Assembly: GCF_013426735.1 (NCBI RefSeq) | Contig: NZ_AP023272.1 | Coordinates: forward strand, 389,501-453,500 | Length of the DNA stretch: 64,000 nucleotides | Direction of reading: 5' to 3' | Source: Agrobacterium vitis | Lineage (GTDB): Bacteria > Pseudomonadota > Alphaproteobacteria > Rhizobiales > Rhizobiaceae | Shown: in pieces, positions 40,001-48,305 of the stretch | How positions within the stretch are numbered: position 1 is the stretch's first letter | Layout of the letters: the number at the start of each line of letters is the position of its first letter | The notes under the pieces: model-generated | Database searches by the model: none | Seen by the model: only the letters and a program-made list of their open reading frames with translations | Told to the model about the DNA's origin: nothing | Translations under genes and position numbers: made by a program

Positions 40001-41812
40001 CAATTCCATGTCATGCAGAACGACCAGCTGATCTCCGGTCTTGCCAGCGGTTTCGCCACTGCCTTTGACCGTAATGTCGAAGGTGCGCTCGCTGACGACG
40101 CTGAAGCCGAGATTTTCCAGCAGCGGCACGCGCCGCGACAGTGGCAGGTGATGACCGGCGTGGAACACCTTGAGATAAAGTGTCTGGCCTTCCGCTGTCT
40201 GGCGGTTGTGGAAGGCGATGGAGGCTTTCGCGCCGGACAGGCATGTCTGGATGTGGCTGAGATCGGCGACGGTCTCTTCCGGTGAAAACGTATCCTCGAA
40301 AGCGCGGCTGACGACCAGTTGCGGTGATTTCGGCGGAGCAAGGCTGGCGAAGCGGTCATCCCATCGGGCGGTAATGGCCTTGACTGCCTCTTCCAGTTTG
40401 TTCTGGGCGATGCGCGGTGTCTTGCCTTCCGAACGGCCGATGATGAAATGCACCCGCGCCACGCCACCTTCCGGGAAAGCCGGATAATAAGCCGAGAGAC
40501 GACCATCGTAGACCTTGGTGAAATAGTCGCCGATCTTCTCGCGCACCAGCGAATTATATTCCTCACGCGGCACGAAGACCAGCAGTGAGACGAAACGGTC
40601 GAAATGGTCGATCCGTTGCAGCACACGCACCCTTGGCCGCTCGCTCAGATCCATGATCTGCTCGCAGAAGCGCGAAAGCGTTTCGGTATCGATCTGGAAC
40701 AGGTCGTCGCGTGGGTAGGATTCCAGCGTGTTCTGCAATATCCGTCCGGAATGGCTCAAAGGGTCGAAATTGAACTGGTCGGTGACCTTCTCGACCTTGG
40801 CGCGCAGCAGGGGAATGTGATTGACGGAATGGGTATAGGCGGTGGCCGTGAACAGGCCGACGACCCGCAACTCCCCGACAACCTTGCCCGCAGCATCGAA
40901 GCGCTTGATGCCGATGTAATCCATATAGGCGCGGCGATGCACCACGGATTTGACATTGGCCTTGGTGACGATCAGGTCGTCCGGCCCCTGAAGAAAGGCC
41001 AGGATTTCCGGTGTTGTCGTCACTGCATTGCGGCCCTGGCGCAGCACCAGAACATCGGGATTGGAGAGAATGCCCAATCCACGGCCCTTGTCGCGCTCCA
41101 GCTTGGCGTTCGCGCCATCACCGGAATAAAGATATTCGCGCATGCCGAGGAAGGTGAAATTGTCGTCGCGCAGCCATTCCAGAAAGGCGATGGCTTCGGC
41201 TCGTTCTGTCTTGCGTTTGACATTGGACTGCTCGGTCAATTCGGCCATGACGCTGTCGAGCAGCGAGATCATCGGCTGCCAGTCACTGGCAACGGTGCCG
41301 ACCTGGGCCACGACGGATTGTAGCCGTTCCGCTAGCCCCTTGGCTTGATCCTCGTTCAAGGGCGCCAGATGTAGTTGGATATAGCTAACCCGGTCGCTGG
41401 CCTCGGTCTGGGTGTCGGCGAGTGTCCAGCACCCCTCCGCCTGGACCAGAATCGGATGGATGGTGAGATGAATGTCACGGAATTGGCTTGTGACCTCGCC
41501 CATGACCGAATCGTAGAGAAACGGCTTGTTGCGATCGACGATGGACAGCACGCTGAGGCTTGCGCCATCGGCGGCAATGCCTTCGACGGGGGAAATGCGC
41601 ACCTGCGCTGCCTTGCCCTGCCAGTCTTGCAGATCCTGGCTGGCGCGAAGGGCCGCAGCTCGAAGCATCGCGGCGTCGTAATGCTGGAGATCGTCATCGC
41701 TGGCGCGTCCGAACAGGGCGCCCGGATCGATGAGGCCGGGCTGGTTTTCTCCGGCTGTGGATCTGGCAAGCTCAAAGAGCTGGTCCCGTTTTACCCGTTT
41801 TGCTGCAACCAC
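37007..41812 (-). CDS. NAD-specific glutamate dehydrogenase, large (180-kDa) type
   Basis: This enzyme oxidatively deaminates glutamate to 2-oxoglutarate with NAD. The 1601-residue product belongs to the very large bacterial class, with long N-terminal regulatory domains (including ACT-like regions to about residue 700) and a catalytic domain carrying PVGAKGGFFPRQLP, with the active-site Lys, near residue 845, then GVGDMSGDVFGNGML and WFGGIGTYIKA. GTG at 41812 is chosen because GGAGG lies six bases upstream; an ATG 18 bases earlier is the alternative and would contain that Shine-Dalgarno. Divergent pdxY lies 237 bases away. Confidence 0.95.
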   Translation of the reverse strand: MVAAKRVKRDQLFELARSTAGENQPGLIDPGALFGRASDDDLQHYDAAMLRAAALRASQDLQDWQGKAAQVRISPVEGIAADGASLSVLSIVDRNKPFLYDSVMGEVTSQFRDIHLTIHPILVQAEGCWTLADTQTEASDRVSYIQLHLAPLNEDQAKGLAERLQSVVAQVGTVASDWQPMISLLDSVMAELTEQSNVKRKTERAEAIAFLEWLRDDNFTFLGMREYLYSGDGANAKLERDKGRGLGILSNPDVLVLRQGRNAVTTTPEILAFLQGPDDLIVTKANVKSVVHRRAYMDYIGIKRFDAAGKVVGELRVVGLFTATAYTHSVNHIPLLRAKVEKVTDQFNFDPLSHSGRILQNTLESYPRDDLFQIDTETLSRFCEQIMDLSERPRVRVLQRIDHFDRFVSLLVFVPREEYNSLVREKIGDYFTKVYDGRLSAYYPAFPEGGVARVHFIIGRSEGKTPRIAQNKLEEAVKAITARWDDRFASLAPPKSPQLVVSRAFEDTFSPEETVADLSHIQTCLSGAKASIAFHNRQTAEGQTLYLKVFHAGHHLPLSRRVPLLENLGFSVVSERTFDITVKGSGETAGKTGDQLVVLHDMELTVRAGQDFDIARHGARVEATFLAVFNGVVDNDAFNRLVLSTGLHVGDVAVLRAYAAYLRQAGLVYSLTYIAETLNKYPEITADLFTLFHQSFDPKLSEKSRPRKLAELRDGIETALASVPSLDEDRILRRYQNAVDSTLRTNYFQKSLSSQKNSSSNVKPMLAFKFDPQQLDGLPQPRPFREMFVYGVQVEGVHLRFGKVARGGLRWSDRAQDYRTEVLGLVKAQQVKNAVIVPVGAKGGFFPRQLPSPANREDYLRMGREAYMTYIRTLLSITDNIKDGAVVAPADTVRLDGDDPYFVVAADKGTATFSDTANGLAREAGFWLDDAFASGGSAGYDHKKMGITARGAWEAAKRHFREMGVDIQKTPFTVAGVGDMSGDVFGNGMLLSRKIRLIGAFDHRDIFIDPDPDMEKSFQQRKRMFGLARSSWQDYDKTLLSKGGMIISRTEKSVTLTPQAAEAIGLAKKVATPFEIMTAILKAPVDLLWFGGIGTYIKALSETDAEVGDRANDPIRITADEVGAKVIGEGANLGVTQKGRIAFSLKGGRCNSDAIDNSAGVNSSDVEVNIKIALSTAVSSGRLDLPARNKLLASMTEEVGELVLRNNYLQSLAISLVARQGSGNRDELSRLMTVLEASGRLNRKVETLPDDAALAERYAGGQSLTRPEIGVLLSYAKISLFDDLVETSLPDDPYCASILSNYFPKKMRKPYADDIATHRLHREIIATVLANHIINRGGPGFMAWMSDATGGTVEDIARAALLTRDGLDLRAYWDRIDALDGEISGEAQNDLYQRVATVYRVFTKLAIDTRLAAGDLSDVVRKLKSAIKSFKGFSRSVTPADFSAQIGAEASAMTAAGVPEDLAEDLAELWSLTVTPEVISVALRADASLQKATEGYYKVSEIFRIGRLLSSVEKIPTSDHYDSLARLRSLDLVLKARRNIVVQALTQHGDSRDPVAAWRSADALRINRLGSELIALTEGDPSLSRLTVAASLLTDIAQGAA

Positions 41813-42049
41813 GACTTTCCTCCAAGGCATTTTGCTGCGGTATCTTCGTCACTATGCACTACCAGTGATTTCAGAATCATATCTGTGAGCGCAAATGTGG
41901 GTTCCACAAGCCGAATTTTTGTTTTTTTCATTTTTTTGGAGACAAAATCCCAAAAAGCGGTCGAATTTTCGCCGCTAGCCATCAAAATTTGACAAAACAG
42001 CCTCAAAAGCGTCGAGTAGGATCACACGTTCACGAGGTTTCATCCGTCC

Positions 42050-42928
42050 ATGTCCGAAAGCCCAGCCGGTGCCGTCATCGCCATTTCCAGCCATGTCATT
42101 CGCGGATCGGTCGGCAATCGCGCCGCCGTCTTCGCGCTTGAAAGTCTTGGCTTCCCGGTCTGGTCGATGCCAACTGTGGTTTTGCCCTGGCATCCGGGCC
42201 ACGGCCCTTCCACCCGCATGAGCTTTCCCGACGATGTTTTCGATGCGGCCATCGATGACCTGATCCGGGCTCCCTGGATTTCCGAGGTCAAGGCGGTGAT
42301 GTCAGGTTATTTCGGCAGCGCGCGTCAGCCATTGGCTGTGGCCCGGCTGGTTCAGGCGTTGAAACGGCAAAATCCGGATCTCGTTTATCTCTGCGATCCT
42401 GTCATCGGCGATCTGCAAGGCCTCTATGTGCCGGAGGCCACGGCTGTCGCCATTCGCGATCATCTGATACCGCTAGCCGACATTGCGACGCCCAACCGCT
42501 ATGAACTGGCCTGGATGGCCGGTGCCGGGCTGGAAACCAATGCTGCGATCATCGATGCGGCCCTGTCGCTCGGGCCGTCGCTGATGGCCGTTACCTCAGC
42601 GGTGCCGATGATGGCGGGCAGCATCGGCAATTTGCTGTTATCGAACCGCAATGCGCTTCTGGCCGAACACCGGGCGATGGACGGGGTGCCGAACGGGTTG
42701 GGCGATCTGTTTTCGGCGCTGCTTCTGGCCAGGCTTCTCCAGCAGCATAGTGAGGAAAAGGCCCTGCAACTGGCGACAGCCAGCGTATACGAGGTCCTGG
42801 CACGCTCATTGAAGCGTCAGAGTGACGAACTGACCCTGGAGCAGGATCAATCGAGCCTGATCACGCCAATGGCGCTGGTGCAGATTCGCAGGTTGTTGCA
42901 TCCGGCCAGCAGGCCAGTTCGCTCATGA
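42050..42928 (+). CDS. pdxY: pyridoxal kinase PdxY
   Basis: PdxY phosphorylates pyridoxal to PLP in B6 salvage. The 292-residue ribokinase-fold protein has SSHVIRGSVGNRAAVFALE near the N-terminus, the substrate-side VLPWHPGHGPS, CDPVIGD, ATPNRYELAWMAG and the terminal ATP-binding region GLGDLFSALLLARLL, where the GLGD Asp is the usual catalytic base. It is divergent from the glutamate dehydrogenase and is followed by the carbonic anhydrase gene 71 bases later on the same strand. The physiological link among these neighbours is not evident. Confidence 0.93.
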   Translation: MSESPAGAVIAISSHVIRGSVGNRAAVFALESLGFPVWSMPTVVLPWHPGHGPSTRMSFPDDVFDAAIDDLIRAPWISEVKAVMSGYFGSARQPLAVARLVQALKRQNPDLVYLCDPVIGDLQGLYVPEATAVAIRDHLIPLADIATPNRYELAWMAGAGLETNAAIIDAALSLGPSLMAVTSAVPMMAGSIGNLLLSNRNALLAEHRAMDGVPNGLGDLFSALLLARLLQQHSEEKALQLATASVYEVLARSLKRQSDELTLEQDQSSLITPMALVQIRRLLHPASRPVRS

Positions 42929-42999
42929 CGTGTAAAGGTGGCGGGCACTGGTGGTTTTCCTTGCTTGTCAACCGTGCTGCATCGCGATAATCCAAAGCC

Positions 43000-43641
43000 A
43001 TGACAGATTTTCCAGCCTCCCTCCTTGCTGGTTACAGCAACTTTATGAACGGCCGCTACAGCGACGAGCGGGACCGGTATAGGGCCTTGGCCGAGCAGGG
43101 CCAGAACCCCAAAACCATGGTTGTCGCCTGTTGCGATTCCCGATCAGCTCCGGAAACCATTTTCGACTGTGGCCCGGGTGAATTGTTCGTGGTGCGCAAT
43201 GTCGCCAATATGGTGCCGCCCTATGAGCCGGATGGCCAGTATCACTCGACCTCTGCGGCGCTTGAATTTGCCGTTCAGGCATTGAAGGTCGAGAATATCA
43301 TCGTCATGGGGCATGGGCGTTGCGGTGGTATCCGCGCTGCATTGGACCCGGATTCCGAGCCGCTGTCTCCCGGTGATTTCATCGGAAAATGGATGAACCT
43401 GATCAAGCCCGCTGCCGAGCAGATCCAGAATGCCTCTGTCATGACCGATGCCGAGCGCCAGACGGCCATGGAGCGGATCTCGATCCGCAACTCCATTGAA
43501 AACCTGCGCACCTTTCCCAATGTCCGGGCTTTGGAAGACGAGGGCAAACTGGCCATCCATGGTGCCTGGTTCGATATCTCCAATGGCGAATTATGGGTGA
43601 TGGACCCCGACAGCCGCGATTTCCGGCGGTTGGACCCGTAA
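43000..43641 (+). CDS. beta-class carbonic anhydrase
   Basis: The enzyme interconverts CO2 and bicarbonate in the cytoplasm and could supply bicarbonate to pyruvate carboxylase. The 213-residue beta-CA has the zinc and dyad motif VVACCDSRSAPE (Cys44, Asp46, Arg48 as C-x-D-x-R) and the second ligand pair in GHGRCGGIRA. No signal peptide is seen. It follows pdxY on the same strand and ends in a strong terminator facing the convergent cytochrome gene. Confidence 0.93.
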   Translation: MTDFPASLLAGYSNFMNGRYSDERDRYRALAEQGQNPKTMVVACCDSRSAPETIFDCGPGELFVVRNVANMVPPYEPDGQYHSTSAALEFAVQALKVENIIVMGHGRCGGIRAALDPDSEPLSPGDFIGKWMNLIKPAAEQIQNASVMTDAERQTAMERISIRNSIENLRTFPNVRALEDEGKLAIHGAWFDISNGELWVMDPDSRDFRRLDP

Positions 43642-43703
43642 TTTTGGTCCGAAGAACTTCGCCTATTGTCAAAGTATCGAAGGCTTGAGAGCCTCTTCTA
43701 TGC

Positions 43704-43738
43704 AGCGGGACCGGATAAACCGGTCCCGCTATTTGTTT
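43704..43738 (+). terminator. terminator after the carbonic anhydrase gene
   Basis: AGCGGGACCGG (43704-43714) and CCGGTCCCGCT (43720-43730) form a perfect 11-base-pair stem with loop ATAAA, followed by ATTTGTTT. Confidence 0.87.
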
Positions 43739-43754
43739 GCAGTGGCGTAATTTA

Positions 43755-45611
43755 TTACAGTGTCTTGAGATATTCGAGCAGTGCGACCTTGTCATTGTCG
43801 GACAGATCGGTGCCGAACTCATGGCCGCAGCGGCTATTGCCGGAATTTCGCTGGCTGCAATCGGTCGTCTGCGTGATCGTATTCAACCCGGTTTGGGTAG
43901 CGGCGATGCCGACGAGCTTTGGATCGTAATCAGCGCCGACAGCGAATTTCTGCGGTCTCTGGGCGGTCGATTTCAACAGATCGGCAAGGGTTGGAACCGA
44001 ACCATTGTGCAGATAGGGCGCCGTGGCCCAAATGCCGTAGAGAACCCGGGACTCGTATTTGAATTCGGTGGTCGGAGAATTCGACGAGTCCGGTGCCTGG
44101 CCAGCCGTGGTTCCGGTCGCTTTGACCGCAGCATTTTTCCTTGCGGTCGAGATTTTTGCCTGGAGCCCCGCCAATGTCTTGCCCTGCGAGCGCGGGAAGG
44201 CATTCTGCAATTCCTTGAGATCAGAGGACAGGTTGAGTTCCGGTAGTTTTGACTCGAAGGCGTCGTCGATGGCGCTCTGCAACAACGGAAATTTCAGGTC
44301 GCGCAGATCAAAAATGCTCTCGGCATAATGCTGTAGAATACTGCCTTCGACCGCAACGGTCAGAATATCGATGGACGGCGAGGTTGCGGCGAGTTTGTCG
44401 TTGGCGAAGGGAATGCGGGCGCCTGTCATCACGCCGGGTGATGCTGTCCAGTTCATGACATTATACTCGCGGCTGTCCGTTCCGACATCCACCAGAGGGG
44501 TGGCCCAAGTGGCATTGCCAAGGGAGGGGGTGCCGGGCTTCTGGCCATGGCAATCGAAACAACTGCTGCCGCTTCCATTGGTGCCGCGCCAAGTGTTGAA
44601 AAGTGTCTCGCCTTTGCTGGCAAGCGTCGTATCGACGGGAAAGGGATATTTGGGAGGCCCCATCTGCTTGATCAGATCCTCCAAGGTGCTGAGACCATCG
44701 AAGTTAAGTGAGTTTCCCTTCAAATAATCATAGCCGAGTAGTGACCACTTTTCCTTGGTGGGTTCGAAAACACCGAACACCCCATAGACTTCACCCACAT
44801 TGCGCGCCAAGCCGAGAATATCGCTGCCATTGGCGGCGAAGCCTGGCCATTGGGTCCGGTCCTGGATGGCGGCATTCCACAGGAAGGGATAACGGACCGG
44901 CGCATCGGCGGGTTGGATATTGTCTTCTATCAACCGTGATGGCGGCGAACCGAGATCAAGGCCCGTGAGCCGGTTGAAGATCATCCCCACTGCGTCCAGC
45001 CGACCAACACCCCAACTGTCATGGGGAACGCCCTTGCTGACGATCGCATGGTAGCGTTGCGTCCAAAGCGTAAAGTCCACCTGCAATTGTGCACGGCTGC
45101 TGGGATCTTGATAGTCCGTTCCCAGCACCGCCTTGGCAAAACGATCAAAGGCGGCGGAATCGACGACGAGTTTCTGTGTGGCTGCATCCAGATCCAACAG
45201 GAAGCTATGGAAATCCGAGAGCGCCGGGCCGCCATCAATACGGTAGCGGATGTTGGAAACGGCAATTTCCCGCGTGTGGCACGCGGCGCAGGTCATGCCC
45301 ACCTCCTTGCGTGAATCCGGCCCGGTCACGGTAAAACCGACCGGAAGTTCGTTGTTCGGGCCATCCATTTTCAGATAGCCGTATCGCGCCAGATTGTCGG
45401 TGAGAAACGGCGTGCCATCCGGCAATGTGAGCGCCTGCATCCAGGAAAGCGGCATCAGGCGCGATCCCTGGTCCTGGGTATAGTAGATTGCCCGGTCCAT
45501 TGCTGACCAATTGCTGCCCTGATCTGTATAGACAAGACTATCGGCGCTGGCCGAGCCAGCGAGAAGACAGAGTGTTGCGACAAACGATGCCGCGACTTTG
45601 ATATTTTTCAC
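43755..45611 (-). CDS. RoxA-like di-haem c-type cytochrome
   Basis: This 618-residue exported protein has a signal peptide ending near ASADS and two CxxCH haem-attachment sites, CAACH at residues 108-112 and CFDCH at 351-355. The C-terminal APYLHNGSVPTLADLL block is typical of the RoxA/MauG di-haem peroxidase-like superfamily. RoxA proteins are periplasmic or secreted haem oxygenases that cleave rubber; whether this one has oxygenase or peroxidase activity is unknown. GTG at 45611 is preferred because GAGGGGGG lies just upstream; a start 18 bases earlier is possible. It is a single gene with no cytochrome partner nearby. Confidence 0.85.
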   Translation of the reverse strand: MKNIKVAASFVATLCLLAGSASADSLVYTDQGSNWSAMDRAIYYTQDQGSRLMPLSWMQALTLPDGTPFLTDNLARYGYLKMDGPNNELPVGFTVTGPDSRKEVGMTCAACHTREIAVSNIRYRIDGGPALSDFHSFLLDLDAATQKLVVDSAAFDRFAKAVLGTDYQDPSSRAQLQVDFTLWTQRYHAIVSKGVPHDSWGVGRLDAVGMIFNRLTGLDLGSPPSRLIEDNIQPADAPVRYPFLWNAAIQDRTQWPGFAANGSDILGLARNVGEVYGVFGVFEPTKEKWSLLGYDYLKGNSLNFDGLSTLEDLIKQMGPPKYPFPVDTTLASKGETLFNTWRGTNGSGSSCFDCHGQKPGTPSLGNATWATPLVDVGTDSREYNVMNWTASPGVMTGARIPFANDKLAATSPSIDILTVAVEGSILQHYAESIFDLRDLKFPLLQSAIDDAFESKLPELNLSSDLKELQNAFPRSQGKTLAGLQAKISTARKNAAVKATGTTAGQAPDSSNSPTTEFKYESRVLYGIWATAPYLHNGSVPTLADLLKSTAQRPQKFAVGADYDPKLVGIAATQTGLNTITQTTDCSQRNSGNSRCGHEFGTDLSDNDKVALLEYLKTL

Positions 45612-45721
45612 GAAGCCCCCCTCGATCATATCAACCTAAATTTGAAATTTAGAGGGCATTAATGCACGCAATAACTGAAATTGCAACTAATAAGATAATG
45701 TCAAATGAGTACACTTTTAAA

Positions 45722-45753
45722 CAAAAAGGCGGCGCATTTTTCAATGCTCCGCC
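45722..45753 (-). terminator. terminator of the lytic transglycosylase gene
   Basis: Read on the - strand, GGCGGAGCATT pairs with AATGCGCCGCC around a GAAA tetraloop (one mismatch), followed by TTTTTGTTT. It lies 75 bases past the mltB-type stop. Confidence 0.85.
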
Positions 45754-45827
45754 CTTCATTCATGGATTGTTCTAACTTATAGAAACAAAGCGAAAACCAT
45801 GCCGGTTTTCCGCACGGTGCGATAGGT

Positions 45828-46646
45828 TCAGGGAGCGTCGATCTGCTTGCCGATATAGGCAATTGCCTGTTGGTAGACCGTTGCTGCATTCCAGCCACCG
45901 ATTGCGGAGAAATTCGGCTCGCCCGGCTGATAACCCAGGCCGGGCTGCCAGCCATGACCCTTCAGGAAATTGGCCGTGGACGACAGGGCGTCGGCGCGGG
46001 AATGGATGAGGTCGATATGGCGGTCACCGTCGCCATCGACGCCGTAGAGCGTGACATTTTTCGGTAGGAACTGCGTCTGGCCGATTTCGCCGTGGGCAGC
46101 ACCTCGGGAATTTACGTCCAGATCGCCATCGGCCACCAGCTTTAAGGCGGCGTAAAGCTGTTCACGGAAATAATCGCTGCGGCGACAATCATAGGTCAGG
46201 GTCGAGACAGCGGACAGCGTGTGTTCATTGCCCATGTAGCTGCCAAACCCGGTTTCCATGCCCCAGATGGCGATGATCGGGCCAGCTGGCACGCCGAAAC
46301 GCCGCTCGATGCTGGCGAACAGCTGGGCATTGGCCCTTTTCATCGACTTGCCGCGGCTGATGATGGTTTGTCCGCCGCGCTTTTTCATGAATTCATCGAA
46401 GGAGAGCTTGAAGCTCTTCTGACCGCGATCGGCCCGGATGGTCGGCACATTGTAATGGACATTGGCAAAGGAGCGGTCGAGAACCGATTGGCTGACGCCA
46501 CGGCCCGCCGCTTCCCGCTTGAAGCCTTCCACCCATTGCTCGAAACCGGCGGACGTATTGCCGCATTGGGCGGCATTTGCAGCCTGTGCTGTCGCCATTG
46601 TGGCGAGAGCCGTGAAAGCTATGGCAAAAAACGTCCTGGTTCGCAT
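45828..46646 (-). CDS. MltB-type lytic murein transglycosylase
   Basis: MltB enzymes cleave peptidoglycan glycan strands by forming 1,6-anhydromuramic ends. The 272-residue protein has a signal peptide (MRTRTFFAIAFTALATMATA, cleavage near AANA) and the catalytic-domain motif IIAIWGMETGFGSYMG with catalytic Glu, followed by GEIGQTQFLPKNVTLYGVDG and GGWNAATVY. No lipobox is seen, so it is probably a soluble periplasmic form. GACGAGG precedes the ATG; a longer frame to 46709 lacks family features. It follows asd on the same strand by 126 bases. Confidence 0.9.
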   Translation of the reverse strand: MRTRTFFAIAFTALATMATAQAANAAQCGNTSAGFEQWVEGFKREAAGRGVSQSVLDRSFANVHYNVPTIRADRGQKSFKLSFDEFMKKRGGQTIISRGKSMKRANAQLFASIERRFGVPAGPIIAIWGMETGFGSYMGNEHTLSAVSTLTYDCRRSDYFREQLYAALKLVADGDLDVNSRGAAHGEIGQTQFLPKNVTLYGVDGDGDRHIDLIHSRADALSSTANFLKGHGWQPGLGYQPGEPNFSAIGGWNAATVYQQAIAYIGKQIDAP

Positions 46647-46772
46647 CGATACCTCGTCTGGAAAAGGGAAGGGGGCAGCCGCCTTTCGGCTGTATTGGCT
46701 TATCTGCATTCAAGTCGGGCAAGGCAAAACGGCTGAGCGCGATTGCGTCCAGCCGTTGCCGAAATCCTGTCT

Positions 46773-47807
46773 TCAGGCTGCCAGGGCCTTTGGCTTGATC
46801 AAACCGCGATTGACCAGCAACTCCGCGATCTGCACGGCATTGAGAGCCGCGCCCTTGCGCAGATTGTCGGAAACGACCCAGATATTCAGGCCGTTTTCAA
46901 CCGTGGCGTCCTCGCGGATACGGGAAATATAGGTGGCATCTTCGCCAGCGCATTCGACGGGGGTGATGTAGCCGCCGTTCTCATGCTTGTCGATCACCAG
47001 GCAACCGGGTGCTTCACGCAGGATATCACGGGCCTGATCGGGGGAAATTTCCCGTTCGAACTCGATATTGACCGACTCGGAGTGACCGATGAAGACGGGA
47101 ACGCGAACCGCCGTGCAGGTCACGCGGATCTTCGGGTCGAGCATCTTCTTGGTTTCGGCCAGGACCTTCCACTCTTCCTTGGTATAGCCATCTTCCATGA
47201 AGCTATCGATATGGGGGATGACGTTGAAGGCGATCCGCTTGGTGAACTTCTTGGATTCGACCGGATCGGCGACGAAAACGGCGCGGGTCTGGGTGAACAA
47301 CTCGTCCATGCCTTCTTTGCCGGCACCGGATACCGACTGATAGGTGGAAATGACGACGCGCTTGATGGTGGCAAAATCATGCAGCGGCTTCAAGGCCACG
47401 ACCAGCTGGGCTGTCGAGCAATTGGGATTGGCGATGATATTGCGGTTCTTGAAGGCGGTGATGGCATCCGGGTTTACTTCCGGCACGATCAGCGGAATAT
47501 CCGAATCGTAGCGCCAGGCCGATGAATTGTCGATGACGACGCAGCCCTGAGCACCGATCTTTGGCGACCACTTCTGTGAAATCGTGCCACCAGCCGACAT
47601 CAGGCAAAGATCGGTATCGGAAAAATTATAATTTTCGAGGTTTTGAACCTTCAGAACCTTGTCGCCATAAGACACTTCCGTGCCTTGCGAACGGGCCGAG
47701 GCCAAAGCCACGACTTCGCTGACCGGAAAACCGCGCTCGACGAGAATGTTGAGAATTTCGCGACCGACATTGCCGGTGGCGCCTACGACTGCAACTTTGA
47801 AACCCAT
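46773..47807 (-). CDS. asd: aspartate-semialdehyde dehydrogenase
   Basis: Asd reduces aspartyl phosphate to aspartate semialdehyde in the route to lysine, diaminopimelate, threonine and methionine. The 344-residue protein starts MGFKVAVVGATGNVGREILN with the Rossmann nucleotide loop, has catalytic Cys in ANPNCSTAQLVVAL, and SGAGKEGMDEL in the substrate domain. GCAGGAAA precedes the ATG. The frame stays open 52 codons further upstream through two hairpins, which I read as untranslated leader. Confidence 0.96.
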   Translation of the reverse strand: MGFKVAVVGATGNVGREILNILVERGFPVSEVVALASARSQGTEVSYGDKVLKVQNLENYNFSDTDLCLMSAGGTISQKWSPKIGAQGCVVIDNSSAWRYDSDIPLIVPEVNPDAITAFKNRNIIANPNCSTAQLVVALKPLHDFATIKRVVISTYQSVSGAGKEGMDELFTQTRAVFVADPVESKKFTKRIAFNVIPHIDSFMEDGYTKEEWKVLAETKKMLDPKIRVTCTAVRVPVFIGHSESVNIEFEREISPDQARDILREAPGCLVIDKHENGGYITPVECAGEDATYISRIREDATVENGLNIWVVSDNLRKGAALNAVQIAELLVNRGLIKPKALAA

Positions 47808-48305
47808 TTTCCTGCTCTCTTTCTGTCTCTCCTCGGTTTTTAGAGGGGGAAGGCGCGTGACCGCGTCTTCCTTGTCCCCGGCCGTGCCGGGGAGAGAGCG
47901 GAGGCCAGAGACGTCAGACGGTTTTGGTCGTCGTTTTGGCCTTGGTGGTTGAGGACATGGCAAACGCCATCATCGCCCGGGCAGATCCTGCCGGTTCCAA
48001 ATGATCAGCACTGTAAAAGCCGAGTGCGCGCATTCCATGATCCTTTCGCCTCTGCCTTTACCGGGTTTTGTGCCGGTGTCAAGAAATTCACGCTGCATAC
48101 AGGCAGCGTGCGCGTGCAAATTCCAGAATGAATCATCCATTTGCATGCTGATGAACCGACTAAAAAATTAGACGAAAGTCATAAGCCCAAAGCATGCCTC
48201 TCGATTTTCCCTAAATTCTGTCAGGCTGTCAGTAATTCGGAGCCGTGAATTGAGCCTTGGAGGAAGGTGCGCGGCCATCGGAGAGCTCGTTTTGGAGGAA
48301 CAGCA
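47808..48305. other. divergent gap asd / MHS transporter
   Basis: The gap holds the asd double-hairpin leader (47849-47892) and two inverted repeats: CACGCTGC/GCAGCGTG (48089-48110) and TGCAAAT/ATTTGCA (48115-48145). No gene is seen. Confidence 0.6.
47849..47892 (-). promoter_or_regulatory. double-hairpin leader of asd
   Basis: CCCCGGC (47876-47882) pairs with GCCGGGG (47886-47892) with a three-base loop, and GAAGGCGCG (47849-47857) pairs with CGCGTCTTC (47862-47870) including one G-T pair. The pair of hairpins ends about 42 bases before the asd start. It could be a leader structure or a small repeat. Confidence 0.5.

Noticed and set aside
47808..47963. 52-codon N-terminal extension of asd
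   Set aside because: It runs through two hairpins and precedes the conserved MGFKVAVVGATG start, which has its own ribosome-binding site.
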